Positions 33,943 through 45,867 of a DNA stretch of 64,000 bases are shown piece by piece (within the stretch, counting starts at the first letter, position 1; the number at the start of each line of letters is the position of its first letter). The position numbers and the translations under genes are program-made. The notes under the pieces were generated by a model, which was not told the DNA's origin, made no database searches, and worked only from the letters and a program-made list of their open reading frames with translations. Where the stretch lies: assembly GCF_945859685.1 (NCBI RefSeq), contig NC_079149.1, forward strand, positions 27,377,118-27,441,117, in the 5' to 3' direction. Source of the stretch: Eupeodes corollae. Lineage: Eukaryota > Arthropoda > Insecta > Diptera > Syrphidae.

Positions 33943-34110
33943 CAGTAGCTCAAGAAATTCGGGTGAAGATTGTTTCCAGGTTTAGAAATGAAGGATTACA
34001 ATGTTCCTTCGATAAAACTTTGCTGAGCCTTGCAGAGTCCTTTATGTCTTCGAATGATTGACAGTATTCTCTCCAGCCTTGTCTTTTGGCTGATGACAGG
34101 GCTTACTTTA

Positions 34111-34419
34111 AAATTTTAAGAGAGTCTTTATACGGTTGGTAAAACTTATGTTTGTGGCAGATTTTGAAAATTGTATTTTTATTATTTAAATAGAAAGATT
34201 TATTTGAGTTGTTTTTTATTTGAATAGCTTCAGTTGGTTGTTTCGACTTTATAACCTTCATGTAGCCAAGTAGGATTCTGCGTTTGTGTTGTGATCGTTT
34301 TGAACGTTTTGAAAGATCGTGCTGTGTGAAGACTATAAAACTTGCTTTAGGCAACGAAATAAACATCAATTGATTTCCATTGGAAATCATTAAATATGTT
34401 TTAACTTTGTATCTTGAAC
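34111..34419. other. Unassigned AT-rich interval
   Basis: A 95-codon minus-strand open frame (34103-34390) continues into the LINE linker text at its end. Its first part is Lys/Asn-rich with no domain I recognise. It may be part of the same LINE or inserted sequence. Confidence 0.35.
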
Positions 34420-35463
34420 CCAGGACATATTCGACGCATTAAATTTGTGCATCACCGCGAAAAATACTACAATGTCCCAAAAGGTAGTACACATTCCTGG
34501 TCATGCGTAAGCTTTTCTATCTATTCTATTCTCTTTCCGAAAATAATTCAGCTCTCTTAAAATCGTGCAAATGCACTTACGTCCCTTCTTTACAAAGTCA
34601 TGGAAATGCTTATCAATTATCAACTTAAGAAACATCTTGAAAATATCTTGTTGGATTAGAAATTACATTTCGGACCGTTCAATTCAACTAGTATTGGACG
34701 GGTTCAAATCTGATATCCACAAAATAAGCGTTGGTGTGCCCCAGGGCTCCGTTTTTTCTCCGACACTTTTTTTTATTTTTGTAAAGGATTTTTATCTGAA
34801 ACTTCTAACCTTCTTAATTGTTTTGGTGATGATAGTACTCGCAGAATGCTTCGAAAACTCAACGGTGTCTACTGTTGTAAAAGCGTGATGTTACTATCCC
34901 TGGGTGGTACTTGCAGCAAGGAGACTGAACAGCTTTCAGTTTTAGATATGTCCATCACAAACCATATCTTATAGATTGAGTCCATATTTGAAATTTCCAA
35001 GTGTTAAGGTTTTCCTCGCTAATGCATGCTATAATTTACAAAAATTTTATTCGTCTAAGACATGATAGGAGTTAAAATGATAGGAGTTCGTTTTCTTACC
35101 GTTGATCCTCTTGAACACTGCGGCAAGGTCTCTTTTCCTTGTATAGCCAGTTGCATTCCTTCGCTTATACAATTCAACCTTAATACCCGTATATCTAGGA
35201 ATGCCCATCAGTTTACCCATGAGCCCGATTTAGGACGTAATATTAAGTATAGCAAATATTTCTTAAGCCGCACTACACGAATGTGGAATGCTCTACAAGG
35301 CTAAATATTTCCCTCTTATTTCAGTGTGCAGGCATTCAAAATCAATGCGCATCGGTTTTATCTTTTATAATCCTTTCCTCTTTTCTAAATTCCTCGCACT
35401 ATGTCTAATCATTATTAGGCTATTTATAACCCTTTAGTACGCGAACTACATATATAAAAAAAA
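34420..35463 (+). mobile_element. Non-LTR element family N, copy at 34.5 kb
   Basis: The plus strand begins with the family word GGACATATTCGACGCATTAA and reads VMEMLINYQLKKHLENILLD. A deletion removes the segment containing the first RT aspartate. It resumes WIRNYISDRSIQLVLDGFKS, ISVGVPQGSVFSPTLFFIFV, loses the YADD motif, and ends with NTRISRNAHQFTHEPDLGRN and FLSRTTRMWNALQG. The 3' end CTATTTATAACCCTTTAG… with a short A-run near 35455-35463 matches the tail of the copy at 11023. Orientation is opposite to the copies at 11 and 24 kb. Confidence 0.8.
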
Positions 35464-35469
35464 CTAGAC

Positions 35470-35555
35470 CTTAGGTACATGACTTACAACTCACAACTCT
35501 TCCAATGTGCGAGTAATATTAGGTTTGAATGGGACCTACATCTTTTACAACGAAG
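35470..35555 (-). repeat. SINE 3' fragment
   Basis: GACTTACAACTCACAACTCTT, GTGCGAGTAATATTAGG and GAATGGGACCTACA correspond, in reverse, to the 3' third of the tRNA-derived SINE. It lies a few bases after the A-rich end of the family N element. Head and middle are missing. Confidence 0.55.
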
Positions 35556-38100
35556 ACATATCTTAAAAGCAGTTTCCATGAAAATAATTATTCTTGGAAG
35601 ATCTGTCAACATAAAATGGCAATCAAATGTTCAAAGTATTTTCCAAAAACATGATTAAAATAGTGTTCTGAAATTATGTCGCCTTTCAAAAGGCCTTTAT
35701 AGTTAATTTTGTCTAATTTTTATAACCGCACTTCATAGCTTCGATAGAAATAAAAGTTCATTTAAGAGACTCAAAAAGAACTTAAGCACCTAATCAACGC
35801 TAACGCCCAGCTCATCAACACTTCATGTCAAGAAACTAATTACTCCGAAACACCCGCATGACTTTCTATCATCACCTTAACTTAAACGTTGTGGGTTATG
35901 TGGGTTCTTTTGAACTCCACATAAAGCCCAGACACTTGATAGACATGTTGCGCGCCATTGTATGATGTTATCATATATATAAAGCTACCAAGAGGCCATT
36001 ATTTGATTTATGACAATGACCGGTTCGTCATGTCATGTTGTTAGACCGAACATAATCTCAACTTGAATCCCTGGGTATTCCCTAAAAATCCAAAAATCCA
36101 ACCACGACGACAACGACAACGTCAACCAACGTTCGTCCCCAAAAGGCCAAAGCAATCTCCCCAAAGTCATTACCCTCGAACAAGCAAAAGTGTATGTAAT
36201 ACCACCACCGGGGATTACTCACTCACTCAACTCGTCTGATGTCTGACCAAACTATAATAGGTTAAACTATACCGACATTTTTTTCCTCCCTCAAAAACCT
36301 ATTCTCATTTTATGGTTAATTTCTGCTCAATATAATGTGTTCATCCGCCACCGCCCGCCGATGTCTGTCCCCCCAACAGTGGAGGGTCGTTCATATATAT
36401 TATAGCGATTGTTGGTCGTCAGAACTTGAGGGATGTTTGGTCATGATTGATGAAAATACGATTGACAAGTGAAGTTAGCTCAGACATGTCCCTGATGGGA
36501 CACGAACTGATATTCCATTCACTTTTTCGCTAAATCATTGTGTAATTATTCGACAGACTATTACAACATCATGACGATTGTATATGGGCTTCCACCTAAC
36601 CTTCACCGCTCCGCATCAAACGCAACCAACGGAAGAATTTAATGGAAAAACTTTCGCACAGCAAATAAATTTCCAATCAAAGTCAAGCCCCCATAATCTA
36701 CTACTCTCTGACGGTAGTGACGCACGATGACGCCCGTCACGTCGTCAATATTCCGCGAACCCAAAACAAGAAGATGTTAGGTTGATTGACATTCTTGGAT
36801 CATGCGAGACTTGCTTGTTTTATCGACAAAATAAAGCTAATTCACAATAAATGGTGTTACAACTTGTCAAAATGGCGCCCCGTGCAACATAATATACAAA
36901 CGGTAAACGGTAATAAAGGTAATGTGACAACAATAACGGAAAATAATTCTTCTCCATTGCTTAATAATAATATGGTGTTGATGATACAAGGAAAACGGAA
37001 ACGGATAGAGGCCTTGAATTAATAAATTTTAATCCCATATTCGCCCTCAAGCTAACCCACCCGTTTCAGCGTCGTCAACGATAACGACTACGTTCGGGGT
37101 CGTTCTCGTTCACGTTGACGATTGACGTGCGTCAGTGTGATGATGATATCGATTCTCGAGTCAAATTACTCAAGTATCGCACTATTTTGAGGGCTCTGAT
37201 AGTGAAATTCCGATTCCAACACAACACAAATTAAAAAAAAAAAAACTTAAACTGATGTATAATCGGACTCGTGCGAAGCGAAATTAAGCTGAATACTGCG
37301 GGCTGATCTGATTGCACGCTGCCGCGAAAACAATTCCCGTTTAATGTTAATAAATTAACGTAATTATGTTAATTGCAGATGGGAAATGTTCAACCGTTAA
37401 CTTTGTTGTGTGTGAAATTGAATTGGAACGAATTGAAATGACCATAATGCGATTGTGGGGCGTGAAATGAATGTTACCAACCGGGTCGGGTTGGATTGGG
37501 CCGTTCGCCCTATAAGTATACCCCTTACCCGAACACCCTCTGCTACTGCTGTCAATAACGCCCGTCGGCCACCCGCTACACCATTGTCATTATTTATATC
37601 TTTTTGTGTGAACAATTTTATGGAATGAGGTTAATCAGGATCTGTTTTGTAGTTCTTGAAGAGCATTTTAATTGGCATTGTTTCAAGAGTGACCCAGATG
37701 TCTGATGTGTATGGTAGGTACTCTTATATGTATTGTACATCACTGAGTTGAGTACAGTTATAGGGATAGCAAGGCAAAAGAATGTTATTTTGTTATATTG
37801 GACCGAAGAAAAGCCTCTTCAGCTTATTTAACACTCATATCATTATTTTGTGTGTATGTATATATTATATGTGTAGGTAGAAAGGACGAGTGAATATTGT
37901 GAATTTATGTATTCCACTAATGGAATGGATTGGACATTTATGGATGACAAGTACCACTTATGTTACTGTGCAAATAAATTCCATTTCGGTTCATTCAACT
38001 TTCAATGAATTTTAAATAACATTTTCAGATTTAAAGCTTTATTTATGTCAGAACAAGAAGACTCACACTTAACGTGCTGTCGAATTATGTGCAGATATCT
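35556..38100. other. TE-poor, mixed-composition DNA
   Basis: No TE motif or credible coding exon is recognised. Base composition is more balanced than in surrounding repeats, with CG-containing stretches near 36100-36130, 36720-36760 and 37070-37150. A dense group of TAAT cores lies at 37341-37376. Regulatory or intronic host DNA is plausible but unproven. Confidence 0.4.
37339..37376. promoter_or_regulatory. Cluster of TAAT homeodomain-type cores
   Basis: Within about 38 bp there are GTTTAATG, GTTAATAAATTAAC (a near-palindrome close to the HNF1-type GTTAATNATTAAC), GTAATTATG and GTTAATTGC. Such clusters are typical of homeodomain-bound enhancers, but AT-rich DNA produces them by chance, so support is weak. 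Confidence 0.2.
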
Positions 38101-38328
38101 GAATAAATAAATTAGGTGGTACAATAGTCCGTACAAAAGTATAGCTCAGTGACTTACAATTCTCAACAATCAATGTGTGCAAGTAAGATTTTTAGGGATA
38201 GAGGGAAGCTAAGGTTTTAATCCGACTTCGAACGGCTTATTTGAAAACGCACTTGGAGGATTTGTCACTTCTTCCCAGGACTTTACATGATAGTACTACG
38301 AACTAACCATCACGCCACGAGTACTACG
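38101..38328 (-). repeat. tRNA-derived SINE copy 3
   Basis: This is a reverse-oriented copy with GACTTACAATTCTCAACAATC, a degraded centre, CTTCGAACGGCTTATTTGAAA, CTTGGAGGATTTGTCACTTC, and the head ACTAACCATCACGCCACGAGT (A box complement). The 3' tail on the plus strand is AATAAATAAATTAGGTGGTAC, showing the tail structure of the family. The centre carries small deletions. Confidence 0.72.
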
Positions 38329-38485
38329 AGTACATATACCATGTAGCTTGTATAGTACACTTTACTAAAGCTATACACAGCGGATAGCATTGAAAGATGT
38401 TAGTTTAAAGCGTAGGTAGGTATGTTTATGTGCAAGTAGATAAATAATTAGACATTCAAATGGCTAAAAAGTTATGTCCTCACTT

Positions 38486-40635
38486 ACTTACCTAAGGTGG
38501 CGCTCAAATCCTGTGTGAACTAGGGCTCACACAACAAACTTCTCCATCTAACTAAGTCCCTAGCTATATGTCTCCAGTTTCGCGCTTCAAGTTGGGTGAT
38601 GTCACATTCCACTTGTGCGCGCAACCTGATGCGGTTTGTATGCGCTCTTCGTGACCCAGCCATCTAAGTCGTTGGACTTTTACCCTTCTGGCTAAGTCTA
38701 CGTCGCTGTACAGCCCGTACAGATAGTCGTTCCAACTTTTCCTCCACTCCCCTTGGATGCATACGGGACCGTAGATCACACGAAGAACTTTTCACTCGAA
38801 GCGACTCAAGGTGATTTCATCCGCTTTTGTGATAGTCCATGCTTCTGCACCGTATAGCAGGACGGGGATAATATGGGTCTCATATAGCGACACTTTGGTC
38901 CTTCGAGAGAGGACTTTTCTGCTCAATTGCTTTATAAGCCCAAAAAAACAGCGATTATCAAGAAGTATTCTTCGTTTGATCTCAGCGTTGGTGTTGTTTT
39001 CTGCGTTTACAGAAGTGCCTAGGTAGACGATGTCCTTGCCTACCTTGAAGTTATGTCTGTCGATGGTGATGTTTTGACCAAGACTTCGGTGTTGTCCTGC
39101 AGAAACGGACAAATTTGGCACAGATGCCAAAACTAGACATGGCTCGTCCCTGTATTTGCTGTCATATGCGGCTTTGAAATCGATGAAAAGATGATGGTTG
39201 TCGATTTGGTGTTCTTGGGGCTTTTCCAGGATCTGCCATAATGTGAATAGTTGATCGACTGTGAACTTTCCTGTTCTAAAACAGAGTGTTGACGATGGGC
39301 TATATACGTTCACATATTACGGCAGGGAAGATTTTATAGGCGATGTTAAGTAGACTGATTAATCTATACTTGATGCAGTTTAGAGGGTCTCCCTTTTTCA
39401 GGATCGGGCAAACAATACTGAGGTTCCATTCATCGGGCATTCTTTCTTCCGACTATATCTTACAAATAAGTTGGTGCATGCTCCTAACCAACTTATTTTT
39501 AGCTGCTTTAAAAACCTCGGCATTCAAGCCATCTGCTCCAGCGGCTTTATTAGGCTTCAGCTTAGATATGGTAATGTTTAATTCGTCTAAGTCGGGAGGA
39601 CGGGATTGTTGGCTTTCGTCGTCTATGTTGAATGGATCATCCTGCCTGACAGCGGAATCCAGTTCGTCGTCGCCACTTTCGTCTTTGCAGCCTTCGGTTC
39701 TAGGTTTATGTACCTGTGAATTTCGTTTCACCTAGCGAACTTCATTCCTGCTTTTAAACCTCTCAACATCTTCGACCGCACGCTTCTCATGCGCTCTCTT
39801 TTTCCTTCTAAGAAGTCGGCGTTCCTCTCTCCTCTTCTGCTCATAGAGCTCATGAGCAGCTCTCGTCCTTTTATGCAGCGCCGCTTTGCGTGCCTGTTGT
39901 TTGGCTGCATATGCCTGCCGACATTCCTCAGGTTCAGGTTCCTTGTTGGTTTTTTCTTGAAACCCAGCACATCACAAGTGGCTTCTCTGATTGCATCAAT
40001 GTTGACACTGGTTTTTCGATACATTGTGTTGGTGGCAGAGAACTTTGAGAGAGGTTCCTTTAACTCGGTCGGAAAAGGATTTGGCGATCTCTATTGATTG
40101 TAGCCGTTCGACGTTGTACCTTCTCCCAGCACATCCCTGTTTTGCCTTGGGTCTGGAAATCCGAAGTGCTACCTTTACTACAACGAGGTAGTGGTCCGAG
40201 TCGATGTTAGCTCCTCGGAAAGTTCGTACATCCATAATGCTAGAAGCGTGTCTGGCGTCGATCACAATTTGGTCAATCTGGTTGACGGTAGATTGATCTG
40301 GAGAAGTCCAAGTTCCTTTGTGGATGTTGAGGTGTGGAAAACGCGTACTGGCTACCATGACGTTTCGCCCCGCAGCAAAATCTATGAGCCTGAATCCATT
40401 GTCGGAAGTGTTGTCGTGCAGGCTGTTTTTTTCCGATTATTCCACCAAAGATGTCTTCCCTTCCTAGCTTGGCATTAAAATCGACCAGGACAATTTTAAT
40501 ATCGTAGCTAGGACATTGCGTATGTTTAATCTAAGAGCTCGAAGAACATATCTTTAGTGTTGTCATAATTCTTCTGTGGCGGCGTGCGCGCACATCAGGC
40601 TAATGTTGACGAATTTAGCCTTGATACGACAAAAA
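38486..40635 (-). mobile_element. RTE-like non-LTR retrotransposon, copy 3
   Basis: On the minus strand there is the endonuclease C-terminal half (39996-40358: HLNIHKGTWTSPDQSTVNQI, NIDSDHYLVVVKVALRISRP), a linker (39728-40024), and RT fingers (39453-39731: ISKLKPNKAAGADGLNAEVF). The palm start is FIDFKAAYDSKYRDE. After CLVLASVPNLSVSA it jumps to NITIDRHNFKVGKDIVYLGT, removing the YADD segment. The C-terminal block follows (PVLLYGAEAWTITKADE, LYGLYSDVDLARRVKVQRLR). The 3' tail shows as CTTACTTACC at 38486-38495. The 5' end is truncated in the endonuclease near 40635. Confidence 0.85.
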
Positions 40636-43135
40636 ATTGAAAGGGGCGGCTTTTCAAAGACACTATCGCAAAATGGAGCAGTATTTTCTTCAGTGGTGTT
40701 TTTACTTCAGCTAAAGACCCGTTTTCCTTACATTTTTGCGCGGTTGTTCCGATTGTACGCACATTTGTACTATTAAATTTATCTGCAGAATCACAAAGTG
40801 CACAACATGCATTTCGATTACAAAACTCATTTTCATAACAAGCCTAAATAAATTAAACACGTTTCTTAATCTTGTATCCTTCCATGGTTCAAATTGTATT
40901 TGTCTGAAATTCAGAAATGTCAAATAAAATGCAGACAAAAATTTAACGTTTAGGTGTGGTTCACAATTAAAAATCAGCCCTTAAAATTAAACCACCTTTT
41001 ATAAATAAAAACATTCGTTAATATTAATGTATTGTTTCAACAAACAATTTTCATTTTTTCATTCAATAAAACAATCAACTTAAAATTTTTTTTCCAAATG
41101 TTTTCATTTTTGGTCTACATCTACGTTTTCTTTGTAATTCTTTCAATATTTTTCGGGCTTTGCATATGTTAAAATAATTATTATAAGCTTCAGACTTTTC
41201 TATATAATTATATTAAATCTTAAATTTTTGTCAGAAAATTGATCAAAACATTTGTGGAAGAAAAAATCTCTAAGGCGTCTTAAATTTAATATACCGACCT
41301 TTGAAATGTTTGCCTATAGCTTATATGTATGCCATACTAACAGGCACGGACGCACAGCCTTTCAATTAAGCTAAAGCTGATTCGATAGACATTAAATACA
41401 TACCCAATATAGACGGAGCAATGATTAAGCCAGAACATATTATGACCCAAAATGAAATCCACGTCGAAGTTACCCCCCATCCTCCTTTAACCACCACCGA
41501 TTCAACCTCATTCATCCATTGTTAAACTAATTTTCTCTCTTCTGACAGTCTTAAGACTTCTATATGTAGAGTCAGATATATTCTGTTCGGTAGGTAACTT
41601 TGTGCAAAATTAGCAATTTTATGAAATAATGTTCAATGTAAATATAGAAGAAAGTCTTTACTTTTGGAGTCTTACTCGTATAGGTCGTAATTAATTCATC
41701 AATTTGAGAATGAATCCTCTCTCCAAAGTCTTCAAATAGTCTATGAATTAAGTGTGTGTGTGTAAAAGTTGTGTCTATGTGAACTTTCTCTATGTCAGCA
41801 AAATCCTAAACTTAGATAGCATCATTTTTCATCTATTTATTCAAACTTTAGGTAACTTTTCGCTAAGATAAGTCGTCAATTTTATTTGAATGGGACTTTG
41901 AATAACACACAGAGCCACGAGGACGACGATGAAGACGACACAGCCTAAACATGACAACTCGAACATCATTATTTGGGTTGGGTTTTTGGGGTATCCTTCA
42001 TATTTACAGGACCTCTCTTTAATTGTATTCATTCTTATTATGTATAAGAAACTACGAAGACTTTTACTTACCGTATCACGCTTTTGTCTTGTTTCAATCA
42101 CAGAAAGGTCATGTTTTAAGTACGTATTGACAGAGAAGTCCTAATATACCTGTGCTTACTATACCCTTTTTCCTATTTTATACCCTGTCCCGACTTAGTG
42201 GCATCATCATCATCACTATCACCATTATTGGAATAGGGTATAGAGAGTGGGATTTGTTTTCTCACTGTTGCGTTACTAATGAAGTTATTCCTTTCTTTTT
42301 GTCCCCCTTTCGCTCACTGTCCCTCTGTTTCTCTCTTTCTTTGGGTTTTATTTCCATATCTGAGTTTGGGTATCTTTTTGCTAACTAAAAGTGTTTATTC
42401 AACATTTAATCTCTATAAATTGTTTTCTTTTGTTTTAACACAAAAAGTTCTCTTTTGCATTTTTGGCTTTTGGGAGGGTTAAAATTGTATGCGAGGTGAG
42501 GGGTATCAGTTCAAGCAGCAGGGTGTTTTATTTCTCAAGAGCTATAAATATGTACTCTACACAGTCTTTCTCTATTTCTCTCATACACACACCGGGCGGT
42601 GAGGCTAAAGAAAGTATCTACAAAATTTACAATCAGAAAAGTGAAGAGGTGAATATTTGAAAATTAAGGACACTATTGTTCGTTGTAATTAGTCCCATTA
42701 TAAGAGAGGATTCTAAATTGCCTTATCAAATCGCATTTCATTTGCACAAACTGCTTTTAAGGTATAACAAATTTCTTAAAGGGAATGAGTTTGGTTTTTT
42801 TTAAATTTATTTATAAGAATGAAGAAGAATTTTATATATTTTGTTCTTATAGTTGTCGTTGATTTAAGTCAAATGAAGGTACATAGTATAGGTAGGTACT
42901 TATTTAATTGGTTTGGTTAGAAATTTTCATTAGGACTTCTTTGTTTTGAATTTAATGGAGTTGATAATAGAGATGATTTATAAGACATGGAAATATATTA
43001 AATTAAAAACAATTAAATTTGAATAAGAGAAGTAATCAGGAAAAACAAATATGATATAATCCAATAGAGAACAGCAGCCATTAATAAAACATCATTAGTC
43101 TCCTTGTTCTATATTTTCCCTTATATTATTTCTTA
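40636..43135. other. Unassigned AT-rich DNA
   Basis: No recognised TE or gene. There is a GTGTGTGTG run near 41752-41762 and a CATCATCATCATCAC run near 42203-42217. The part from 41900 to 42660 has lower A/T and several short open frames without domains. Confidence 0.42.
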
Positions 43136-43174
43136 GTCAGTACCCTTGGCATAATGGTAAGTGTGTTGGACTGT
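43136..43174 (+). repeat. SINE head interrupted by a jockey element
   Basis: AGTACCCTTGGCATAATGGTA followed by AGTGTGTTGGACTGT is the tRNA-like head of the SINE with its A box. It stops at 43174 exactly where the jockey sequence begins. The remaining SINE resumes at 45868. Confidence 0.8.
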
Positions 43175-45247
43175 TCGAGTGACTCTAGTATGTTCCCCAA
43201 AATCAACAAGATATTCAGGAAAAAAAACGATAATGACCTTCCGTGTCTTAAACTCCAAAGAACTGAAGAGAACAGAAACGTACTCAGGACAGCGCAAATA
43301 GATCCAGAGGAAGCCATCTTTGACGATGACTTTTACATAATTGAAGATCCGAAGGAAAAAGTGGAAGCGGTGGGAGCTGCTTTCCAGCAAGTGTACAAGG
43401 TGAATGTCAGCATTCGCCCCAACCACGACCTGGAAAACAGAGCCCTACTTAATCACTTTTACCTCCGTAATGATATCACACATTGGCGATCTGAGAACCG
43501 CGGTTTCATGCGGTTCAATGACGATTCCTTGGCAAATGCCATAATCGCCGAGCAAACGGGACCAAGTCCCTTGTTAGTGACGAAGGTTGAGCTTCAGCTC
43601 ATCTTTAATTCAATAAAAAACAAAAAGTCAGCAGGTGTCGATGGTATATCCAACGTTGTACTAAGACATTTACCGACGGAAGCAATTGACATTTACACCA
43701 CACTCTTCAACAATGCACTGAATAATGCATATTATCCAGTGCATTGGAAGACTGCTGTGGTTCATCCTCTCCCGAAAAAGGGAAAGGACAACTCCAACCC
43801 GTCAAATCTTCGGTCGATAAGTCTTCTTCCGAGCATCAGCAAAGTTTTCGAAAAAATCATTAATAGAGCTCTGACTAAGTGGGCTGCGGACAACAAAATA
43901 ATTCCGGATAAACAGTTCGGGTTCAAGGCGGGTCATGACACAATTCATGCTGCGTCTAAACTCGTTTCTGATATCCAATGGAATAAATCAAAACAACAAT
44001 GCACAGGTGCTGTTCTGGTTGATTTGGAGAAGGCCTTTGACACCGTATGGTTAGAGGGTCTTTACCTAAAACTGAGCAGGCTTGGCATAAGCAAGCCATT
44101 GTTGGATATACTTTATGATATGCTTAACGGTAGAAAGTTTGTTGTCAAAAGCGGCAATGTAACTTCTACCACAACATTCTCAATTAAAAATGGTCTTCAA
44201 CAGGGTGCGGTGAAGTCGCCGATTCTCTTCAGCCTTTACACCAGCGATCTGATAGGTAGTCTTACAAAGGCAATTGCGTACGCCGACGATCTAATTGCGT
44301 ACAGAACGGCCCAAAAGGTTGAGGTTATTAGAATTCTCTTGCAGCGTGATTTCGACAAGATTCAGCGATATTGCGACGACTGGAAACTGAAAATAAATGT
44401 CCAGAAGTCAGAGACAATTCTGTTCCGGACTCCGTTGGCTAGGGCCACGAGGGATACGTGTAAGAATTGGCGCAAGATGGTCATCGTTGATCTTCACGGG
44501 CAGCCATTGGCGAGCAAAAGTGTAGTGAAGTACCTTGGTATCTGGTTAGATCAGTATTTATATTTCGACAGACATATAAATGCTGCTCTGACCAGGGCCA
44601 GAGGAGCCTTCGCTCTGACGAAACGACTGTTTTTTAGCAGTCGGCTTGACCCCAGAGTTAAGGTAATTTGCTACATGGCCCTCATACGGCCAATGATCGT
44701 TTATGGTTGTCCTGTGTGGTTCAACGTTGCCCCTTCCCAGATGGAGAAGTTTCGGGTGTTCGAGCGGCAGTGTTTACGACGCTGTACCGGCTTATTTCGA
44801 ACAGCCGAATCTTCTTATGTGCATTACTATTCAAACGAGGTCCTATACAATGGGGCTCGAATCAACAGAATTGACAATTTCGTGATAAAACTCGTTCGAG
44901 GTCACATTGCAAGAGCTATGTCTTCGACCAACAATTTAATTTTCGGGGCGTTCTATCCGAACGACGAGTATTTTGAGAGTGCACGCTTGAGCGGTTTCAT
45001 GCCACCAGAGGCATTCCTCTTTTTAGACAGATGCGGTCTGATACAGGATAGATTGGCAGTTCCGCTAATCTACCACGTCAGACGAAGAACCGTGGATAGG
45101 CGACTCCTGTACAATCGGGACGTCATGGCACAAGGCGGAGCAGAGCTCCTTCGGTTCAGTAGGGCTGTGTCCGAACGGGACCGAACGGATAGGGTGAAGC
45201 AGGAGAACCAGTTTTGGTGGCTTCAATCGGCACTTGATATTGGGTAG
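43154..45247 (+). CDS. jockey-like reverse transcriptase ORF (truncated ORF2)
   Basis: The 697-codon uninterrupted frame contains SIKNKKSAGVDGISNVVLRH (fingers), SNLRSISLLPSISKVFEKII, KQFGFKAGHDTIHAASKLV, AVLVDLEKAFDTVW with the first catalytic Asp at residue 290, GLQQGAVKSPILFSLY, and AIAYADDLIAY with YADD at residues 376-379. KSETILFRTPL and a long C-terminal domain follow (IRPMIVYGCPVWFNVAP and beyond). Residues 1-7 (MVSVLDC) come from the SINE into which the element inserted. The true ORF2 is truncated, and the first element-derived residue is number 8. All RT catalytic residues are present but the endonuclease is missing, so autonomous mobility is not expected. Confidence 0.9.
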   Translation: MVSVLDCSSDSSMFPKINKIFRKKNDNDLPCLKLQRTEENRNVLRTAQIDPEEAIFDDDFYIIEDPKEKVEAVGAAFQQVYKVNVSIRPNHDLENRALLNHFYLRNDITHWRSENRGFMRFNDDSLANAIIAEQTGPSPLLVTKVELQLIFNSIKNKKSAGVDGISNVVLRHLPTEAIDIYTTLFNNALNNAYYPVHWKTAVVHPLPKKGKDNSNPSNLRSISLLPSISKVFEKIINRALTKWAADNKIIPDKQFGFKAGHDTIHAASKLVSDIQWNKSKQQCTGAVLVDLEKAFDTVWLEGLYLKLSRLGISKPLLDILYDMLNGRKFVVKSGNVTSTTTFSIKNGLQQGAVKSPILFSLYTSDLIGSLTKAIAYADDLIAYRTAQKVEVIRILLQRDFDKIQRYCDDWKLKINVQKSETILFRTPLARATRDTCKNWRKMVIVDLHGQPLASKSVVKYLGIWLDQYLYFDRHINAALTRARGAFALTKRLFFSSRLDPRVKVICYMALIRPMIVYGCPVWFNVAPSQMEKFRVFERQCLRRCTGLFRTAESSYVHYYSNEVLYNGARINRIDNFVIKLVRGHIARAMSSTNNLIFGAFYPNDEYFESARLSGFMPPEAFLFLDRCGLIQDRLAVPLIYHVRRRTVDRRLLYNRDVMAQGGAELLRFSRAVSERDRTDRVKQENQFWWLQSALDIG

Positions 45248-45867
45248 TCGGGATGGGGCTTTAAGCCTTGGCAGGCTTACATACTTGTTTTATAGTTTTA
45301 GGGTGTAGTTTTAAGTAGAATAGGCATGGTGGCACAAAAAAAAATACAAAAAAAAATTAAAAAATAAAAATAAAAAAAAAAAAAAAAAAACAAAAAAAAA
45401 ATTAAAAACAAAAAAAAATCAAAGAAAAAAAAAAAACATGGAATAAAAAAAAAAAACATACAAAAAAGACAGTAAAATATAAAAACAAAACACGTTAGAT
45501 TTGCTGCTGTGGTTGTTCTAGTTTTAAGTAGTTTATAGGTAGAATAGGTAGTTTAAGTTAGTTTTAAGTTTTATTTAAGGACCTTATTTTAAGTAGTTTC
45601 TAAGTAAAAATAAAAAAGGTTATTGATATTAGTTTTTTTCAAAATTTTCTAATGAAAACAAAACAAATAAAATTTAAATTGAAGTAAAATATATCTTAAG
45701 GCCGAAAGGCATTAGTAATTAGTGTTATAGTTTAGCTTAGAGTGTCCGTATGGGACCATTAAGTTAGTTGTAAGTTTTGGATAATTTAGGCTAGTTTTAT
45801 GAATTTTTGTCTAGCTTTAAGATAGGTTTAAGATTGAATTAAATAAAAATGAATTTGAAAAAAAAAA
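43175..45867 (+). mobile_element. 5'-truncated jockey-clade non-LTR retrotransposon
   Basis: The insertion is bounded by GTGTGTTGGACTGT (43161-43174) and GTGTGTTGAACTGT (45868-45881), a 14-bp target-site duplication with one mismatch. It contains the 3' part of ORF2 (RT plus C-terminal domain), a 3' UTR of about 620 bp with an A-rich section at 45337-45475, and an A-run at 45858-45867 as poly(A) tail. ORF1 and the endonuclease are absent through 5' truncation during insertion. The uninterrupted frame and readable duplication mark this as the youngest LINE copy in the window. Confidence 0.92.

Larger units (their letters stand above)
32295..34110 (-). mobile_element. Non-LTR element with RNase H (I/LOA/R1-like)
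   Basis: On the minus strand this holds a pre-RT linker (AKRQGWREYCQSFEDIKDSA, 34000-34100), RT fingers and palm start (33388-33942), RNase H (about 32800-33220) and a C-terminal zinc-like region (32434-32724). It ends at a (CTAC)n tail seen as GTAGGTAGGTAG at about 32296-32307. RNase H downstream of RT is characteristic of the I, LOA, R1-related and Outcast clades. The RT portion with the catalytic YADD is deleted near 33300-33400, so it is inactive. Confidence 0.82.

Noticed and set aside
43136..43174. Possible tRNA gene
   Set aside because: An A box is present but the sequence is one of several dispersed copies with a common non-tRNA body, so it is a SINE head.
43154..45247. Host gene encoding a 697-residue protein
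   Set aside because: RT motifs, the target-site duplication and the SINE-derived first seven codons show a truncated jockey insertion.
45337..45475. Poly(A) tail of the jockey element
   Set aside because: About 390 bp of further 3' UTR follow before the real A-run that touches the target-site duplication at 45868.
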